Shown: piece after piece, positions 37,285-47,422 of the stretch
Layout of the letters: each line of letters starts with the position of its first letter
How positions within the stretch are numbered: the stretch's first letter is position 1
Notes under the pieces: model-generated
Database searches by the model: none
What the model saw: only the letters and a program-made list of their open reading frames with translations
Told to the model about the DNA's origin: nothing
Position numbers and translations under genes: made by a program
Source: Marininema halotolerans
GTDB lineage: Bacteria; Bacillota; Bacilli; Thermoactinomycetales; DSM-45169
NCBI RefSeq assembly: GCF_900116235.1
Contig: NZ_FPAA01000001.1
Coordinates: 248,001 to 312,000, forward strand
Length of the DNA stretch: 64,000 nucleotides
Direction of reading: 5' to 3'

Positions 37285-37312
37285 AACCCCTAGGCGCATT
37301 CACCAAGGGGTT
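37285..37312 (-). terminator. Terminator at the end of the main glycan operon
   Basis: AACCCCT / AGGGGTT arms followed by TTTTGATTTTT on the minus strand, just after the glycosyltransferase stop. Confidence 0.7.
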
Positions 37313-37339
37313 CCCAATTAACATTTTGACATGAATACA

Positions 37340-38608
37340 TCAATGCTTCGCTTTTATTTCCTCCATCGACTCGATGTCTTGCGTACGCATAAAGAAGCGA
37401 AGATTTTCGTAAAATTGTTGGGCTAATTTCTCCCGGTCACCATATTGGTCGATATACTGAAGCCCCCGCTCTTCTATCTCTTTTCTTTCAGTGGACGATA
37501 ACTCGCGAAGACGCGATATTCCCTTGGCAATTCCTTGGGAATCCTCTGCTCCACTAAAGATTCCGGTTCCACTCTCCTCCAGAATCTCCCGCACTTCCCC
37601 ATCCACTGTCGTCAATATGGGTTTCCCAGTGTATAAGTAATCAAACAATTTGTTAGGGCGTGCCCCACGGAAGATTTCATTATTGGCGAGGGAAATGATT
37701 CCACAGTCTGCCGCATCCATGTAATCATAAATCTCATCCTTTGTGACAGGATCAAGAAAGAAAACATTACTGATCTGCTCTTGTTCCCGGATATGCAATA
37801 ACTTCTTCTTCTCTGGACCATCTCCAATCAATACAATGGCACAATCAGGAGGGAGTTCTTTTCCGGCACGCAGTACGAATTCCAGAGCATTGGCAGGTCC
37901 GTGCGCCCCTGCGTAAAGGGCAACAAATTGATGTGGCTTCACACCCATCTGTTGACGTGCATGAAGACGCCGCTCCTCTGAAGGCTTCCAAGCACTGCGA
38001 AGAATTCCGTTTGGAATTAAGGTCACTTTATCTTCTGGGATGCCCTTATCGATAATAAAACGACGTTGATGCTCTGTCAGCACCACAATTTTATCCGCTT
38101 TTCGATAAAGAAAGCCTTCCATCCACGTGAGCGCTTTCACCATCCATGGTTTCTTTAGCCCACCCATTTTAATCAAGGTATCCGGCCACAAATCTCTCAC
38201 TTCTAAGACAAAGGGGCATCCTTTTATACGAGACAACCACCATCCAGCAAATGGCGTTAATAAATGAGGAGAGGAGGCGACCATGACATCAGGCCCTGTC
38301 CGAAACAAGCCAGCAATGAAAAAGAGTCCTGCAAAACTAACCATGTTCACCATTCTACGCAGATCGTTTTGACGATGAGGAAACGACCATAGCCATTTCA
38401 TGCGAAGGCCTTTTATAGGTTCCTTCTCTTTCCTGAACGCTTCGTCAACGAATTGCCTCCGTGAATGGTTGAAGGAAGAAAGCCAAAGGGTAACTTCAGC
38501 CCCTTCTTCTTCAACCCATTCCTTTGCTAATTCATAATGACGGGTAATTCCTCCAAGCCGAGGCGGTACCGCATAATGGTTAGCTATCCAGATACGCAAC
38601 GGTTTCAC
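37340..38608 (-). CDS. Glycosyltransferase family 4 (WbuB-like)
   Basis: The 422-aa protein is a GT-B glycosyltransferase. It has an N-terminal glycine loop region (PPRLGGITRHYELAKEW), the EVRDLWPDTLIKMGG motif typical of WbuB-type amino-sugar transferases, and the C-terminal nucleotide-sugar region with GDGPEKKKL and a terminal EXE-like stretch. It would add an amino sugar to the lipid-linked repeat in the cytoplasm. It is the last gene of the minus-strand glycan operon. Confidence 0.88.
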   Translation of the reverse strand: MKPLRIWIANHYAVPPRLGGITRHYELAKEWVEEEGAEVTLWLSSFNHSRRQFVDEAFRKEKEPIKGLRMKWLWSFPHRQNDLRRMVNMVSFAGLFFIAGLFRTGPDVMVASSPHLLTPFAGWWLSRIKGCPFVLEVRDLWPDTLIKMGGLKKPWMVKALTWMEGFLYRKADKIVVLTEHQRRFIIDKGIPEDKVTLIPNGILRSAWKPSEERRLHARQQMGVKPHQFVALYAGAHGPANALEFVLRAGKELPPDCAIVLIGDGPEKKKLLHIREQEQISNVFFLDPVTKDEIYDYMDAADCGIISLANNEIFRGARPNKLFDYLYTGKPILTTVDGEVREILEESGTGIFSGAEDSQGIAKGISRLRELSSTERKEIEERGLQYIDQYGDREKLAQQFYENLRFFMRTQDIESMEEIKAKH

Positions 38609-38643
38609 ATCCTTGTTCAGACAAAGTAGCGGGCCCTATAAAC

Positions 38644-39798
38644 TTAAGCCCGACTCACGGCTCCCCCTTTGTGTCCTGCAAGCGGTGTCATGTCACGATA
38701 TAACGCCAATAACTTCTTCTCCTCTACCTGCCAATTATAAACACGCCGATGGGCTTCTTGTCCATTTTTAGATAATTGATCCTGTAATGAGGAGTCCCTT
38801 AGGATTTCTTCAATCTTGATCGCAATTTCCCTTGGATTCAAGGGGTTGACTGTACATCCAGCCCCGCTGGATTCAAGGATCTGTCGCCATAGGGGAAAAT
38901 CCGTTGCCACAACAGGAAGGCCTGCTGCCATGTATTCAAAAAGTTTGATCGGTAGGGATTCCCGATAATTTTCAATCGGATGAAGACAAACAAGCCCTAC
39001 CTTACTTTTTGTCAACCATGTCCCCACTTCTTCAAAGGCAATTCGTCCATGTAACGTTACGTTTTTGCTACGCAATTCTTCTTCTACCCGATCCGATGGA
39101 TCGATGTGTTGCAAGGGTCCGATCAGATGAAGCTCTGCGTTTAAGTCAGGAGAAAGATGATCCATGGCCGCAATCATCTCCTTATACCCCCGTAAATAAG
39201 AAACTCCACCCACATAAACAATTTGATTTTCGCGTTCACTAACCTTCTTAGCAAGGGTACTCTCTTCAAATGGGACGGGGTAGTTTTTCACTGTGACGAC
39301 GTGACGGTTCCAAGTAAAATGGGAAGCGATCGGGTCCGTGGCTGTGATGACTGCAGAAAGTCGACTCGCCAACCCCTTCTCCACCCAATCGGCCACCCGT
39401 GCAAGTGGTCTACGCCACCCTTTTGGAATCCAGGGTTTGGTGCTAATCTGCTTAGGGAGATCTTCATGGGCATCGTAAATGACAGGGCGTCGCGTGATCC
39501 AATGAAGGAGTACGCCCCATGGTAATAGCTCTGGATCATGGAAGTGAAAGCGAGCTGCCTTACTTTTTATTGCCCGTTGAAAAAGACGCCAACCTCCCCA
39601 TAAACGCACCCATTTGTTTTTAGGAATAGGAAGGCCGACAATGCGAATCCCCTGCAACTCTTTTTCACGAAAATCGGCCAGAGCATGCAACTCCACTTGA
39701 TAACCCGCCCGGTGCAATGAACAAGCTTGCTTATGAAAAATCCGAGAGTCGTTATATCCATGAACTGAGCTCATGACCATGACTTTTTCTCCGCCCAT
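38644..39798 (-). CDS. Glycosyltransferase family 4
   Basis: The 384-aa GT-B enzyme shows MSSVHGYNDSRIFHKQA at the N-terminus, FHFHDPELLPWG, VIYDAHEDLPKQI and a C-terminal donor site region VCLHPIENYRESLPIKLFEY. Its acceptor and donor are unknown. Its start overlaps the end of the polymerase-like gene by 28 bases, so the two are co-translated. The mature region has no membrane segment. Confidence 0.87.
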   Translation of the reverse strand: MGGEKVMVMSSVHGYNDSRIFHKQACSLHRAGYQVELHALADFREKELQGIRIVGLPIPKNKWVRLWGGWRLFQRAIKSKAARFHFHDPELLPWGVLLHWITRRPVIYDAHEDLPKQISTKPWIPKGWRRPLARVADWVEKGLASRLSAVITATDPIASHFTWNRHVVTVKNYPVPFEESTLAKKVSERENQIVYVGGVSYLRGYKEMIAAMDHLSPDLNAELHLIGPLQHIDPSDRVEEELRSKNVTLHGRIAFEEVGTWLTKSKVGLVCLHPIENYRESLPIKLFEYMAAGLPVVATDFPLWRQILESSGAGCTVNPLNPREIAIKIEEILRDSSLQDQLSKNGQEAHRRVYNWQVEEKKLLALYRDMTPLAGHKGGAVSRA

Positions 39799-41183
39799 AA
39801 AGCACCTCCTCCCTCATCAGCCCATCGTTTACGCTCTCCAATCGCCACGACAGCCAGCGCGAAACCGTATACGATCCACATGGGTGTAAAATGAATGGCT
39901 GTACTCGGGGACATGCCACCAAAAAAGTATCCGATCAGAGCGATGAAGCTAGCAGTCGCTCCCCAGCGAATAATCAAAGGGAGTTGGGCATTTCCTTTGA
40001 TTCGAGCCAATCGCAGTAGCCTCCATAAAAGCCACCCATACAAGCCCATGTATAGAAGGAAGATCGGGACACCAAAATTAACTAGAATTTCTACCCACCA
40101 ATTATGCATGTTTACCTTTGTACCCACTCCAGAAGCATCCTTCATGTAAAACTCAATATTGCCTGCACCCACTCCCATATAGTGACTATCTTTTAGGAAG
40201 TGAAGGCCGTGTAAAATTAAGTTTTTACGGATGGAAACACTTTGATCCCGACTCTGCTCCTCGTCTCCATCCAGCACTTCATCGTCCTGAGGTAAACTCC
40301 AGGACTGTAGATGCTGAAAGATTCCCAATGTACTCCCCAGTTTATCCCGCGTCTGCTGAGAGAGAACAGAAGAGAGGAGCAACGTCGTAATTAGTACAGC
40401 TAATACGACGAGCCCAAACCCCTTCGCCAAATTTTTACGGTTGCGATCTTCTTTTGCAACCGTAAAGGGTATGAGGATAAGCCAAGTCACTAACAACAAC
40501 GGCAGAGCAAAACCACTATTGCTTCGTGAACCTGTAATAAAGAGATCACACAATGTAACAATCCCTGTTGCATAAATCCAGCCCTGTGCCCTCCGTGAAA
40601 TGGGGAGCATATAAAGGGCTGTGATTAAAAAAGGCAATCCGAGAGTGAGTACCGTAGCAAAATCATTTTGATTGGTAAAAAAGGAAGTGGGGTTAGGAGC
40701 ATCCCGTTGCCAATAACGGGATGCGGGCAAGTGCCAAAAAGTTAATGATTCGACAAGCCCAAAGGTGACGATGATAAAGAACGCGCCAAATAATACACGC
40801 GATGTTTGCGCTAATGAACGGACATCCTGCAAAAAGAAAGGGAATAAGAGACAAAGTACGATCATCATCACGAGAAAAACGCTGTACTTTAAGCCATATT
40901 GAAGGTGTCCCGCCCAACCAACAGAGGCGAGGGCATAGATAATCCAAAAAGCGAAGAATGCGACATGCCAACGGACTGCTCCCATATGGGAAGATTCCAT
41001 ATGCCGTTGTGTTGTCCAGCGAATCAGTACGCCAGCCATCAGCAACAGAAAGATCATGCGAAAAAAGGTCATCTTGAAATTACCCATTGGGACTCCGAAT
41101 GTCGGACCCAATACGGCAAACACAATCATCAAGTGAAAAAGTTGGTGAAGACGTTGCTGTCGGGGGAGGCGTAAGGAAGTCAT
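39771..41183 (-). CDS. O-antigen ligase/polymerase family membrane protein (Wzy-like)
   Basis: The 470-aa protein has about 10-12 transmembrane segments and a large extracellular loop (about residues 290-360, around HLQSWSLPQDDEVLDGDEE to GVGAGNIEFYM), followed by HNWWVEILVNFGVPIF. This fits the Wzy_C/O-antigen ligase domain. In a Gram-positive cell it most likely polymerises repeat units on the outer membrane face. The ATG at 41183 has AAGGTGA upstream. It sits immediately after the flippase stop. Confidence 0.85.
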   Translation of the reverse strand: MTSLRLPRQQRLHQLFHLMIVFAVLGPTFGVPMGNFKMTFFRMIFLLLMAGVLIRWTTQRHMESSHMGAVRWHVAFFAFWIIYALASVGWAGHLQYGLKYSVFLVMMIVLCLLFPFFLQDVRSLAQTSRVLFGAFFIIVTFGLVESLTFWHLPASRYWQRDAPNPTSFFTNQNDFATVLTLGLPFLITALYMLPISRRAQGWIYATGIVTLCDLFITGSRSNSGFALPLLLVTWLILIPFTVAKEDRNRKNLAKGFGLVVLAVLITTLLLSSVLSQQTRDKLGSTLGIFQHLQSWSLPQDDEVLDGDEEQSRDQSVSIRKNLILHGLHFLKDSHYMGVGAGNIEFYMKDASGVGTKVNMHNWWVEILVNFGVPIFLLYMGLYGWLLWRLLRLARIKGNAQLPLIIRWGATASFIALIGYFFGGMSPSTAIHFTPMWIVYGFALAVVAIGERKRWADEGGGALWAEKKSWS

Positions 41184-41189
41184 CAACAC

Positions 41190-42653
41190 TCACCTTTTAC
41201 TCATGAGTTTAGAAGGCAAACCTTTAATCATTTTTACAGCGTCTTTATTAAACACACCGGTTACAACAATTGCAGCTGACATCAGTGCGATTGCTGCCAG
41301 ATACCAAAGCCACAAACCCGCCCAATGATGCACTTGCATCCAAGTGATACCAATCATCACACCAATAAATAGCGTAAGATACGTCATCATGGATCGCATA
41401 CGGAAATCAACGGGATAAGCCGCCTGACCTTTCCGATAGATCGATAGAAAGATGTACAAATACGTAAGAACGGTCATCGCACCGGTTCCCCAAGCACCAA
41501 TAATAGGTACCAGAGCAAGGTTACCGACCAGATAGATGGCTGCAGCAACCATAAAGGTCTTTGATATCGTTTTGGTCAGTTTATTAATCAATAATCCAAC
41601 ACCCACGAGTAAATGCATGGTATTGAGAAGAATACCCAGGGCAAGCATCCAAACATAGGGATATGCATCATAGTATTCAGGTTTCCCTGCAATCCATTTG
41701 ATAACCGGTTGAATCGAAAAAGTAAGACCCATAATAAAGAACGTACCAAGCACGAGAAATCCACGCGCAAGCAAACTATAGATCCGCTGTGCATCATCAC
41801 GATCTTTGATTGAGACAGAGAACGGACGCCAAGCAAGCTGAAATGCCGATGTTATTAAAGCAATAATACTAGCAAAACGAACCGCTAATCCAAATACCCC
41901 CGCTGCCTCTGCAGACACCAAATGGTATATGATCGGGCGACTCACCGCATTCATCACCCAAAAAGCGAGGAGAGTAGGAAGAAGCGGAAAACCATAGTTC
42001 ACCAAGTCCATCACATGCTTTTTCTTTACGTGACGAGTAAATTGATGACGATAATGCCAGAGAAGTGCCACGGCAACCACCGATTGCACCACGATTTGAC
42101 CGTAGAAAATACCGAGGACACCCATCTTCCCTTCAACCAAAAACCACACACTCGCTAAACTGGAGCCAATAACGAAGGTCATGGTTCCAATGATGAAGGT
42201 TTTTACCTGGCGAGCAAAACGTGCGTAAGCCAAGGTTTGCTGAATAATGACATTCGCCACAATGGTTAGGATGGCTAATGTTATGAGATGGGAATACCCT
42301 TGAGGATAATCATAAATGAATGGTGCTGATGGTTCACTGAGAAAGAATGAAAGCACTAAGAAGAATAGGCTGATCACAAATGGGAAAAAGACGGCGGCGG
42401 TAAAATACCCCTTGCGATCTTCTTCATCTTTCGCTTCAAAGAAATAAAAAGCAAAGGCCGTATCCGTCCCCAAGATACAAAAGTACGTGATTACCATCGC
42501 AATCGTATTGGTCATATCCCAATCCCCAAAGCGTGAGGGCATCAGGTAACGGGTATAAACCGGAACCAATAAGAAAGCCACAATTTTGTTCCCCATCAGC
42601 GCCATTGCAAAAGCTGCTGAGTCCGAGAACAGCTGTTTAATCTTCGAAAGCAT
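41190..42653 (-). CDS. Polysaccharide flippase (Wzx family), copy 1
   Basis: The 487-aa MOP-superfamily exporter has about 14 transmembrane segments (examples: AMVITYFCILGTD, FFPFVISLFFLVLSFF, LAILTIVANVIIQQ). It moves lipid-linked repeat units outward. It is embedded in the operon between the acetyltransferase and the polymerase-like gene and ends six bases before the next start. It is a close paralogue of the 31440-32894 gene. Confidence 0.92.
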   Translation of the reverse strand: MLSKIKQLFSDSAAFAMALMGNKIVAFLLVPVYTRYLMPSRFGDWDMTNTIAMVITYFCILGTDTAFAFYFFEAKDEEDRKGYFTAAVFFPFVISLFFLVLSFFLSEPSAPFIYDYPQGYSHLITLAILTIVANVIIQQTLAYARFARQVKTFIIGTMTFVIGSSLASVWFLVEGKMGVLGIFYGQIVVQSVVAVALLWHYRHQFTRHVKKKHVMDLVNYGFPLLPTLLAFWVMNAVSRPIIYHLVSAEAAGVFGLAVRFASIIALITSAFQLAWRPFSVSIKDRDDAQRIYSLLARGFLVLGTFFIMGLTFSIQPVIKWIAGKPEYYDAYPYVWMLALGILLNTMHLLVGVGLLINKLTKTISKTFMVAAAIYLVGNLALVPIIGAWGTGAMTVLTYLYIFLSIYRKGQAAYPVDFRMRSMMTYLTLFIGVMIGITWMQVHHWAGLWLWYLAAIALMSAAIVVTGVFNKDAVKMIKGLPSKLMSKR

Positions 42654-42673
42654 AGTTGGCCCCTTTACCGTAT

Positions 42674-43414
42674 CTAACCGTTGCGTATCTCCTCCCTCGG
42701 TACCGGTCTATGAGAACGGGCAGGTACTCCGATGTACACCGTAGCCGGTTCCGTATCTCGGTGAACGACTGCACCCGCTGCAATAAAACTTTCTGTAGAA
42801 ACAACAACGCCTGGGAGGAGTATCGCCCCTCCCCCTACTCGGGCCCCTTGTTTGATGATAGGACCCCGGATCAATTGAAAGCGTTTCTCTGTCCTACCCA
42901 TAAAGTTATCATTGGTTGTCGTTACTCCAGGTGCGATGAAAACTTCTTCTTCAAGCCGAGAATAAGCAGTAATATACGCATTGGTCTGTATTTTCGTTCG
43001 AGATCCAATCTCCACTTGGTTTTCCACCGCGACTTGACATCCAATTACCACGTCATCGCCAATCAGGCACTTCTCCCGAACCAGCGCTTGATCACCAATA
43101 AGGACATTGTCGCCGATGGTACTACCCCGATAGAGAACCGCATTTGCCCCAATGGTTCCCCCTCCCCCAATCTTTAAACCAGGGAGATCAGCATCCACTT
43201 TAACCGTGCTCGTCTTAGCCGGGCGAGGCCACCGACCAATCACAGCGTTATCAGCGATCATCGTCCCGTCTCCAATATGGGTACCTGCATGGACGGTCAC
43301 GTGGTTGCCAACGGTGACATTATCGCCCAAAACAACATCTTCTTCAACAACGCTAAAGTACCCCACAGTGGTTCCATTCCCAATCTTCACTGACGGATGG
43401 ATCCATTGGTTCAT
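42674..43414 (-). CDS. Hexapeptide-repeat acetyltransferase (WbpD/WlbB-like)
   Basis: The 246-aa left-handed beta-helix protein has many hexapeptide repeats (GNGTTVGYFSVV, IGDNVLIGDQALV, LIGDDVVIGCQVAVEN). The central pattern KIQTNAYITAYSRLEEEVFIAP and the ending AAGAVVHRDTEPATVYIGVPAR match WbpD-type enzymes, which acetylate the 3-amino group of UDP-GlcNAc(3NH2)A. It has about 60 more N-terminal residues than typical WbpD. The substrate is inferred from the neighbouring WbpA, WbpE and WbpB homologues. Confidence 0.85.
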   Translation of the reverse strand: MNQWIHPSVKIGNGTTVGYFSVVEEDVVLGDNVTVGNHVTVHAGTHIGDGTMIADNAVIGRWPRPAKTSTVKVDADLPGLKIGGGGTIGANAVLYRGSTIGDNVLIGDQALVREKCLIGDDVVIGCQVAVENQVEIGSRTKIQTNAYITAYSRLEEEVFIAPGVTTTNDNFMGRTEKRFQLIRGPIIKQGARVGGGAILLPGVVVSTESFIAAGAVVHRDTEPATVYIGVPARSHRPVPREEIRNG

Positions 43415-43485
43415 TGTACCCCTCCTTTCGACGAATCATCTACCTATTTCTAAAGCACTTTTAATAGTTCCATTGAATTAACTCA

Positions 43486-44901
43486 TTATATTTTTTCGTA
43501 GTCCCCTTGAATGTTTTTTGTATTTTTCATTGCATTTCTTGTATCAAAAATTACCCGCGCATGGGTTGCGATCATATCATAATTATAATCCGTATGATCG
43601 GTCGTAATTAAAACCAAATCCGCACTTTGAAGTAAATCCGCAGTTAACTCCATACTTTCATAGTGATGATCTTTCACTGTAAATGCAGGGATATGCGGAT
43701 CATTGATCCATAGCTCAGCACCGCATTTCTCTAGCTTCTCAATGATCTCCAACACAGGTGACTCGCGCATATCATCAATATCCCGTTTATAGGCCACTCC
43801 TAAAATAAGTACCTTTGCACCACTCATCGATTTTTGGTAACGGTTCAAAATTTGCATCGAGCGTTCCACAACAAAATCCGGCATATAGTTGTTAATTTCC
43901 CCTGCCAATTCAATTAACCGCGTATGATACTTATACTCTCGAGCTTTCCAAGTTAAGTAATAGGGGTCAATCGGGATACAATGTCCTCCTAGACCTGGGC
44001 CTGGGTAAAAGGCCATAAAGCCGTAGGGCTTTGATTTTGCCGCTTCGACCACTTCCCAGTAGTCGATTCCCATTTTATTACAGAGAACAGCCATTTCATT
44101 GGCTAGCGCAATGTTAATGTTCCGAAAGGTATTTTCTAAAATCTTTTCCATTTCTGCAACCGCCGGACTCGATACCTCTACCACCTCACCCTCGAGGACA
44201 TTGCGGTACAATGCTGCAGCCACTTGTGTGCAAGCTGGAGTAACACCCCCAACCACTTTGGGCGTATTTTTGGTATTGAAAACCTTATTTCCAGGATCCA
44301 CCCGTTCAGGAGAGAAGGCGAGATAAAAGTCCTCGCCAACCTTGAGCCCTCCCGCTTCTAAAATCGGTAGAACCACTTCCTCTGTCGTGCCTGGATAAGT
44401 GGTACTTTCTAATACGACGAGCATTCCCGGATGCAACCGTTTTGCAATCTCCTTCGCAGAAGCTTCCACATAGGATGTATCCGGCTGTTGGTATCGGTCA
44501 AGCGGGGTAGGGACACAGATAGCTACGGCGTCGATATCTGCAAGGTCAGCATAATCCGCTGTTGCCTTTAAGCCGCCACGGCGCACGGTGTCAGCCAACT
44601 CTTCATCAATGATGTCCCCAATATAATTGATTCCTTGGTTCACCATGTCCACTCGTTTTTCTTGAATGTCAAAACCGATGACATGATAACCCGCCTTCGC
44701 CTTTTCAAGAGCTAAAGGAAGTCCAACATACCCCAAACCGATGACACCAATCACTGCATTCTTACGATTGATTCTTTCCAGGATTTTCTCCATCTGCAGT
44801 GATCGATCACGGATATCTGGGTACACCCCACCTGAAACAGGATTCATGGTTACGAGGAAGTCGGCATCATTGTTTGGAACCATACGATTGATGTTTGGCA
44901 T
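43486..44901 (-). CDS. UDP-N-acetylglucosamine 6-dehydrogenase (WbpA-like)
   Basis: A 471-aa UDP-sugar dehydrogenase. It has the NAD motif VIGLGYVGLPLALEKAKAGY, CVPTPLDRYQQPD, ESTTYPGTTEEV and the catalytic cysteine in GLGGHCIPIDP. The closest pattern is UDP-GlcNAc dehydrogenase, giving UDP-GlcNAcA. About 45 residues precede the Rossmann fold, which is long; an internal methionine at residue 37 could be the true start, but the first ATG has the better AAGGGA signal. It starts four bases after the aminotransferase stop. Confidence 0.9.
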   Translation of the reverse strand: MPNINRMVPNNDADFLVTMNPVSGGVYPDIRDRSLQMEKILERINRKNAVIGVIGLGYVGLPLALEKAKAGYHVIGFDIQEKRVDMVNQGINYIGDIIDEELADTVRRGGLKATADYADLADIDAVAICVPTPLDRYQQPDTSYVEASAKEIAKRLHPGMLVVLESTTYPGTTEEVVLPILEAGGLKVGEDFYLAFSPERVDPGNKVFNTKNTPKVVGGVTPACTQVAAALYRNVLEGEVVEVSSPAVAEMEKILENTFRNINIALANEMAVLCNKMGIDYWEVVEAAKSKPYGFMAFYPGPGLGGHCIPIDPYYLTWKAREYKYHTRLIELAGEINNYMPDFVVERSMQILNRYQKSMSGAKVLILGVAYKRDIDDMRESPVLEIIEKLEKCGAELWINDPHIPAFTVKDHHYESMELTADLLQSADLVLITTDHTDYNYDMIATHARVIFDTRNAMKNTKNIQGDYEKI

Positions 44902-44904
44902 CAG

Positions 44905-46020
44905 TTACACCGTCCCTTGGTAAAATTCCTTCACCGCATCTGCAACCTGGTAGATGGTCTCTTCCTTCATTTCTGGGTAGAGGGGAAGAGCCAATGTGCG
45001 TTTTGCAAGTGCCTCCGCATGAGGAAGGGAGCCCACTTGGTATCCCAGTTCACGGTAGGCTATTTGTAGATGAAGAGGAACGGTATAGTACGCATTGGTA
45101 GCCATCCCTCGCTTTTGTAAATGAGCCATCAAAGCATCGCGCTCTTCGGATTGAATGATATAGAGGTGATAGACGGAAGTGGCTCCTTCCAATACCTGAG
45201 GCGTACCAATCGGTAGATTTGATAGTAAATGATCGTATAACTGAGCACATTCTCTGCGTGCTTGATTCCATTCTTCTAAATATTTTAATTTAATACGTAA
45301 GGCAGCTGCCTGTAATTCATCGAGGCGACTGTTATAGCCAATTTGTCGATTAATGTATTTGCTAGTGGGATCACTACCATGCACACGGAGGCTACGGATT
45401 TTTGTAGCAAGATGTTCATCGTTAGTAACGATCATGCCACCGTCGCCATATCCCCCAAGATTTTTCGTAGGAAAAAAGGAGAAGGTAGCCGCATGCCCTA
45501 ATGAACCAACCCTATGCCCCTTAAACTCTGCTCCGATCGCTTGTGCACCATCTTCCAACACAAACCAATGGTGATCACGGGCGCAAGCCATGATATCGAC
45601 CATATTTGCTGCTTGACCAAAAATATGAACAGGAAGAATCGCTCGGGTTTTTTCTGTTCGATGGGTCTCCAATTGATCAGGATCCAAGTTATAGGTTTTT
45701 GGGTCAATATCAACAAATACCGGTGTTGCACCTACACGAGAAATTGCTTCAGCCGTAGCGAAGAAGGTAAAGGGCGTGGTTAACACTTCATCACCCGGTC
45801 CAATTCCCGCAGCATCTAAAGAGAGAACCAAGGCATCGGTCCCGTTGGCTACACCAATGCCATAAGAAGCATCCACAAAGTGCGCAACCTCTTCTTCCAA
45901 CTTCTTTACCTCAGGTCCCAATATATATTGACCACTATCTAACACACGTAAAATCGCTTGGTTCACCTGCTCACGGATCAACTCATACTGTCCCTTCAGA
46001 TCCATCAAAGGAGTTTTCAT
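44905..46020 (-). CDS. DegT/DnrJ/EryC1 aminotransferase (WbpE-like)
   Basis: The 371-aa PLP enzyme has ANGTDALVLSLDAAGIGPGD, the aspartate in VLEDGAQAIGA and the PLP lysine in SFFPTKNLGGYGDGG. Such enzymes aminate a keto-sugar nucleotide; between a WbpB-like dehydrogenase and a WbpD-like acetyltransferase it would aminate C3 of UDP-3-keto-GlcNAcA. It overlaps the dehydrogenase stop by four bases. Confidence 0.9.
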   Translation of the reverse strand: MKTPLMDLKGQYELIREQVNQAILRVLDSGQYILGPEVKKLEEEVAHFVDASYGIGVANGTDALVLSLDAAGIGPGDEVLTTPFTFFATAEAISRVGATPVFVDIDPKTYNLDPDQLETHRTEKTRAILPVHIFGQAANMVDIMACARDHHWFVLEDGAQAIGAEFKGHRVGSLGHAATFSFFPTKNLGGYGDGGMIVTNDEHLATKIRSLRVHGSDPTSKYINRQIGYNSRLDELQAAALRIKLKYLEEWNQARRECAQLYDHLLSNLPIGTPQVLEGATSVYHLYIIQSEERDALMAHLQKRGMATNAYYTVPLHLQIAYRELGYQVGSLPHAEALAKRTLALPLYPEMKEETIYQVADAVKEFYQGTV

Positions 46021-47054
46021 CGTTTTATCCCTCCTATCGATTCATCCAATCGAACGGGTTGTCCTGTGGCAGCTGCTTGTTGACAAGCATTTACCAAAGC
46101 AAGAACACGTCTTCCATCTTCCCCTGTAATCATAGGGGGACGACCCATTTTGATAGCTGTTGTCATATCTTCAATGAGGCATTGATGCCCGGGTTTTCCA
46201 TAGGGGTTCTTCGTAATTTGTTGTATGGTTTCAGTTGCCTCTTCTTGCGAAAGATCAGCAAATTGCCAAGATTGAATCCAATTTGCCGTTGGTCCCCCAA
46301 CCACTGCGGTTCCCGTTTCACCAAAAAGGGAAAGCGTCTCCTCTAAATTTTTGGGATAAAGGGTAACCGCCGCTTCAATCACTCCTAGTGCCCCACTACG
46401 AAAACGAAGCACCGAAACCATGACATCCTCTACTTCAATGTCTCGCAGCCGTGTCGCTTGATACGATGATACCTCTTCGACTTCCCCCATCATCCATATC
46501 AAGAGATCAAGGTTATGAATCGCTTGATTCATCAAGACTCCGCCATCCATCTCCTTGGTGCCTCGCCAAGGATCCTGATCAAAGTATGCTTGATCGCGAT
46601 TCCATCGAACCGTTGCGTTTGCATGACTAAAGGTGCCGAAAGCACCTTCATTCACTCGTTTTTTCAACACTTCCATCGCTGGCCGAAAACGGTTGGGATG
46701 AACCACTGCAAGGTTGACCCCTTGTTCTCTACATACATCAATCATTCGATCAGCATCTGCAAGGGATAGTGCCATCGGTTTTTCGACGATGACATGTCTT
46801 CCAGCCTGCGCCACTTGAATCGTCAGTGCTGCATGAGTCCCGCTGGGCGTACAGATGCATACCACATCAACCGGAGACTCTTGCAACATCGTTTCAACAT
46901 CTGTATATCCTCTCACTCCATCCGCTAACCAGCGGGAAAGGCGATTATTGTCTCGATCACAAATAGCAATTAACTCTGCATCCACCGTCGCTTGAATGGC
47001 TTCCACATGTTTTTTTGCAATATGACCACACCCAACGATTCCATACCGTATCAA
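46017..47054 (-). CDS. Gfo/Idh/MocA oxidoreductase (WbpB/WlbA-like)
   Basis: The 345-aa NAD-linked dehydrogenase has GIVGCGHIAKKH, VCICTPSGTHA, the family motif VEKPMALSLADAD and LMNQAIHNLDLLIWMMG, as in WbpB/WlbA. It would oxidise C3 of UDP-GlcNAcA. It heads the group wbpB-wbpE-wbpA-wbpD-flippase, with overlapping stops and starts. Confidence 0.88.
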   Translation of the reverse strand: MIRYGIVGCGHIAKKHVEAIQATVDAELIAICDRDNNRLSRWLADGVRGYTDVETMLQESPVDVVCICTPSGTHAALTIQVAQAGRHVIVEKPMALSLADADRMIDVCREQGVNLAVVHPNRFRPAMEVLKKRVNEGAFGTFSHANATVRWNRDQAYFDQDPWRGTKEMDGGVLMNQAIHNLDLLIWMMGEVEEVSSYQATRLRDIEVEDVMVSVLRFRSGALGVIEAAVTLYPKNLEETLSLFGETGTAVVGGPTANWIQSWQFADLSQEEATETIQQITKNPYGKPGHQCLIEDMTTAIKMGRPPMITGEDGRRVLALVNACQQAAATGQPVRLDESIGGIKR

Positions 47055-47422
47055 TCGTCTCCCTCTCTTCTGTCTACATCAACTGACAAAACTCGCGTTC
47101 AATGTACCATAGGGGAGTGAACCGGAGAATCATTTCCATGGATTTTTAAATCTTTCTTTACATAAAATGCACAAAAATCACAATATCCCCTTCATTAAAA
47201 AAATCGGCCACCGCTCCCTTCACCTAATAGCTTATGGAGATCGATCGCCGACTAGAACAAATGATGAATGAAATAGGAAGGATTTAATCACGAATTAAAA
47301 AGGATTCTCCAAGCCACATCCTTTTATCCCACACATCCCTATCTCCCTCCAGGGTTTAACTGGGGTTGATGTATAATATTTCAAATATAACAAAGACAAT
47401 ATACCATATTGATAACTATTTA
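47055..47422. other. Intergenic region between two glycan gene groups
   Basis: About 368 bases with no supported gene. A 17-codon frame at about 47234 is too short and lacks a signal. It may hold a promoter for the wbpB-headed group; a weak minus-strand TTCTCC with TACATT at 17 spacing is the best I see. Confidence 0.4.

Noticed and set aside
47234-47287. 17-codon frame in the glycan intergenic region
   Set aside because: Too short and with no ribosome binding site; a Spo0E-like match was considered and not supported.
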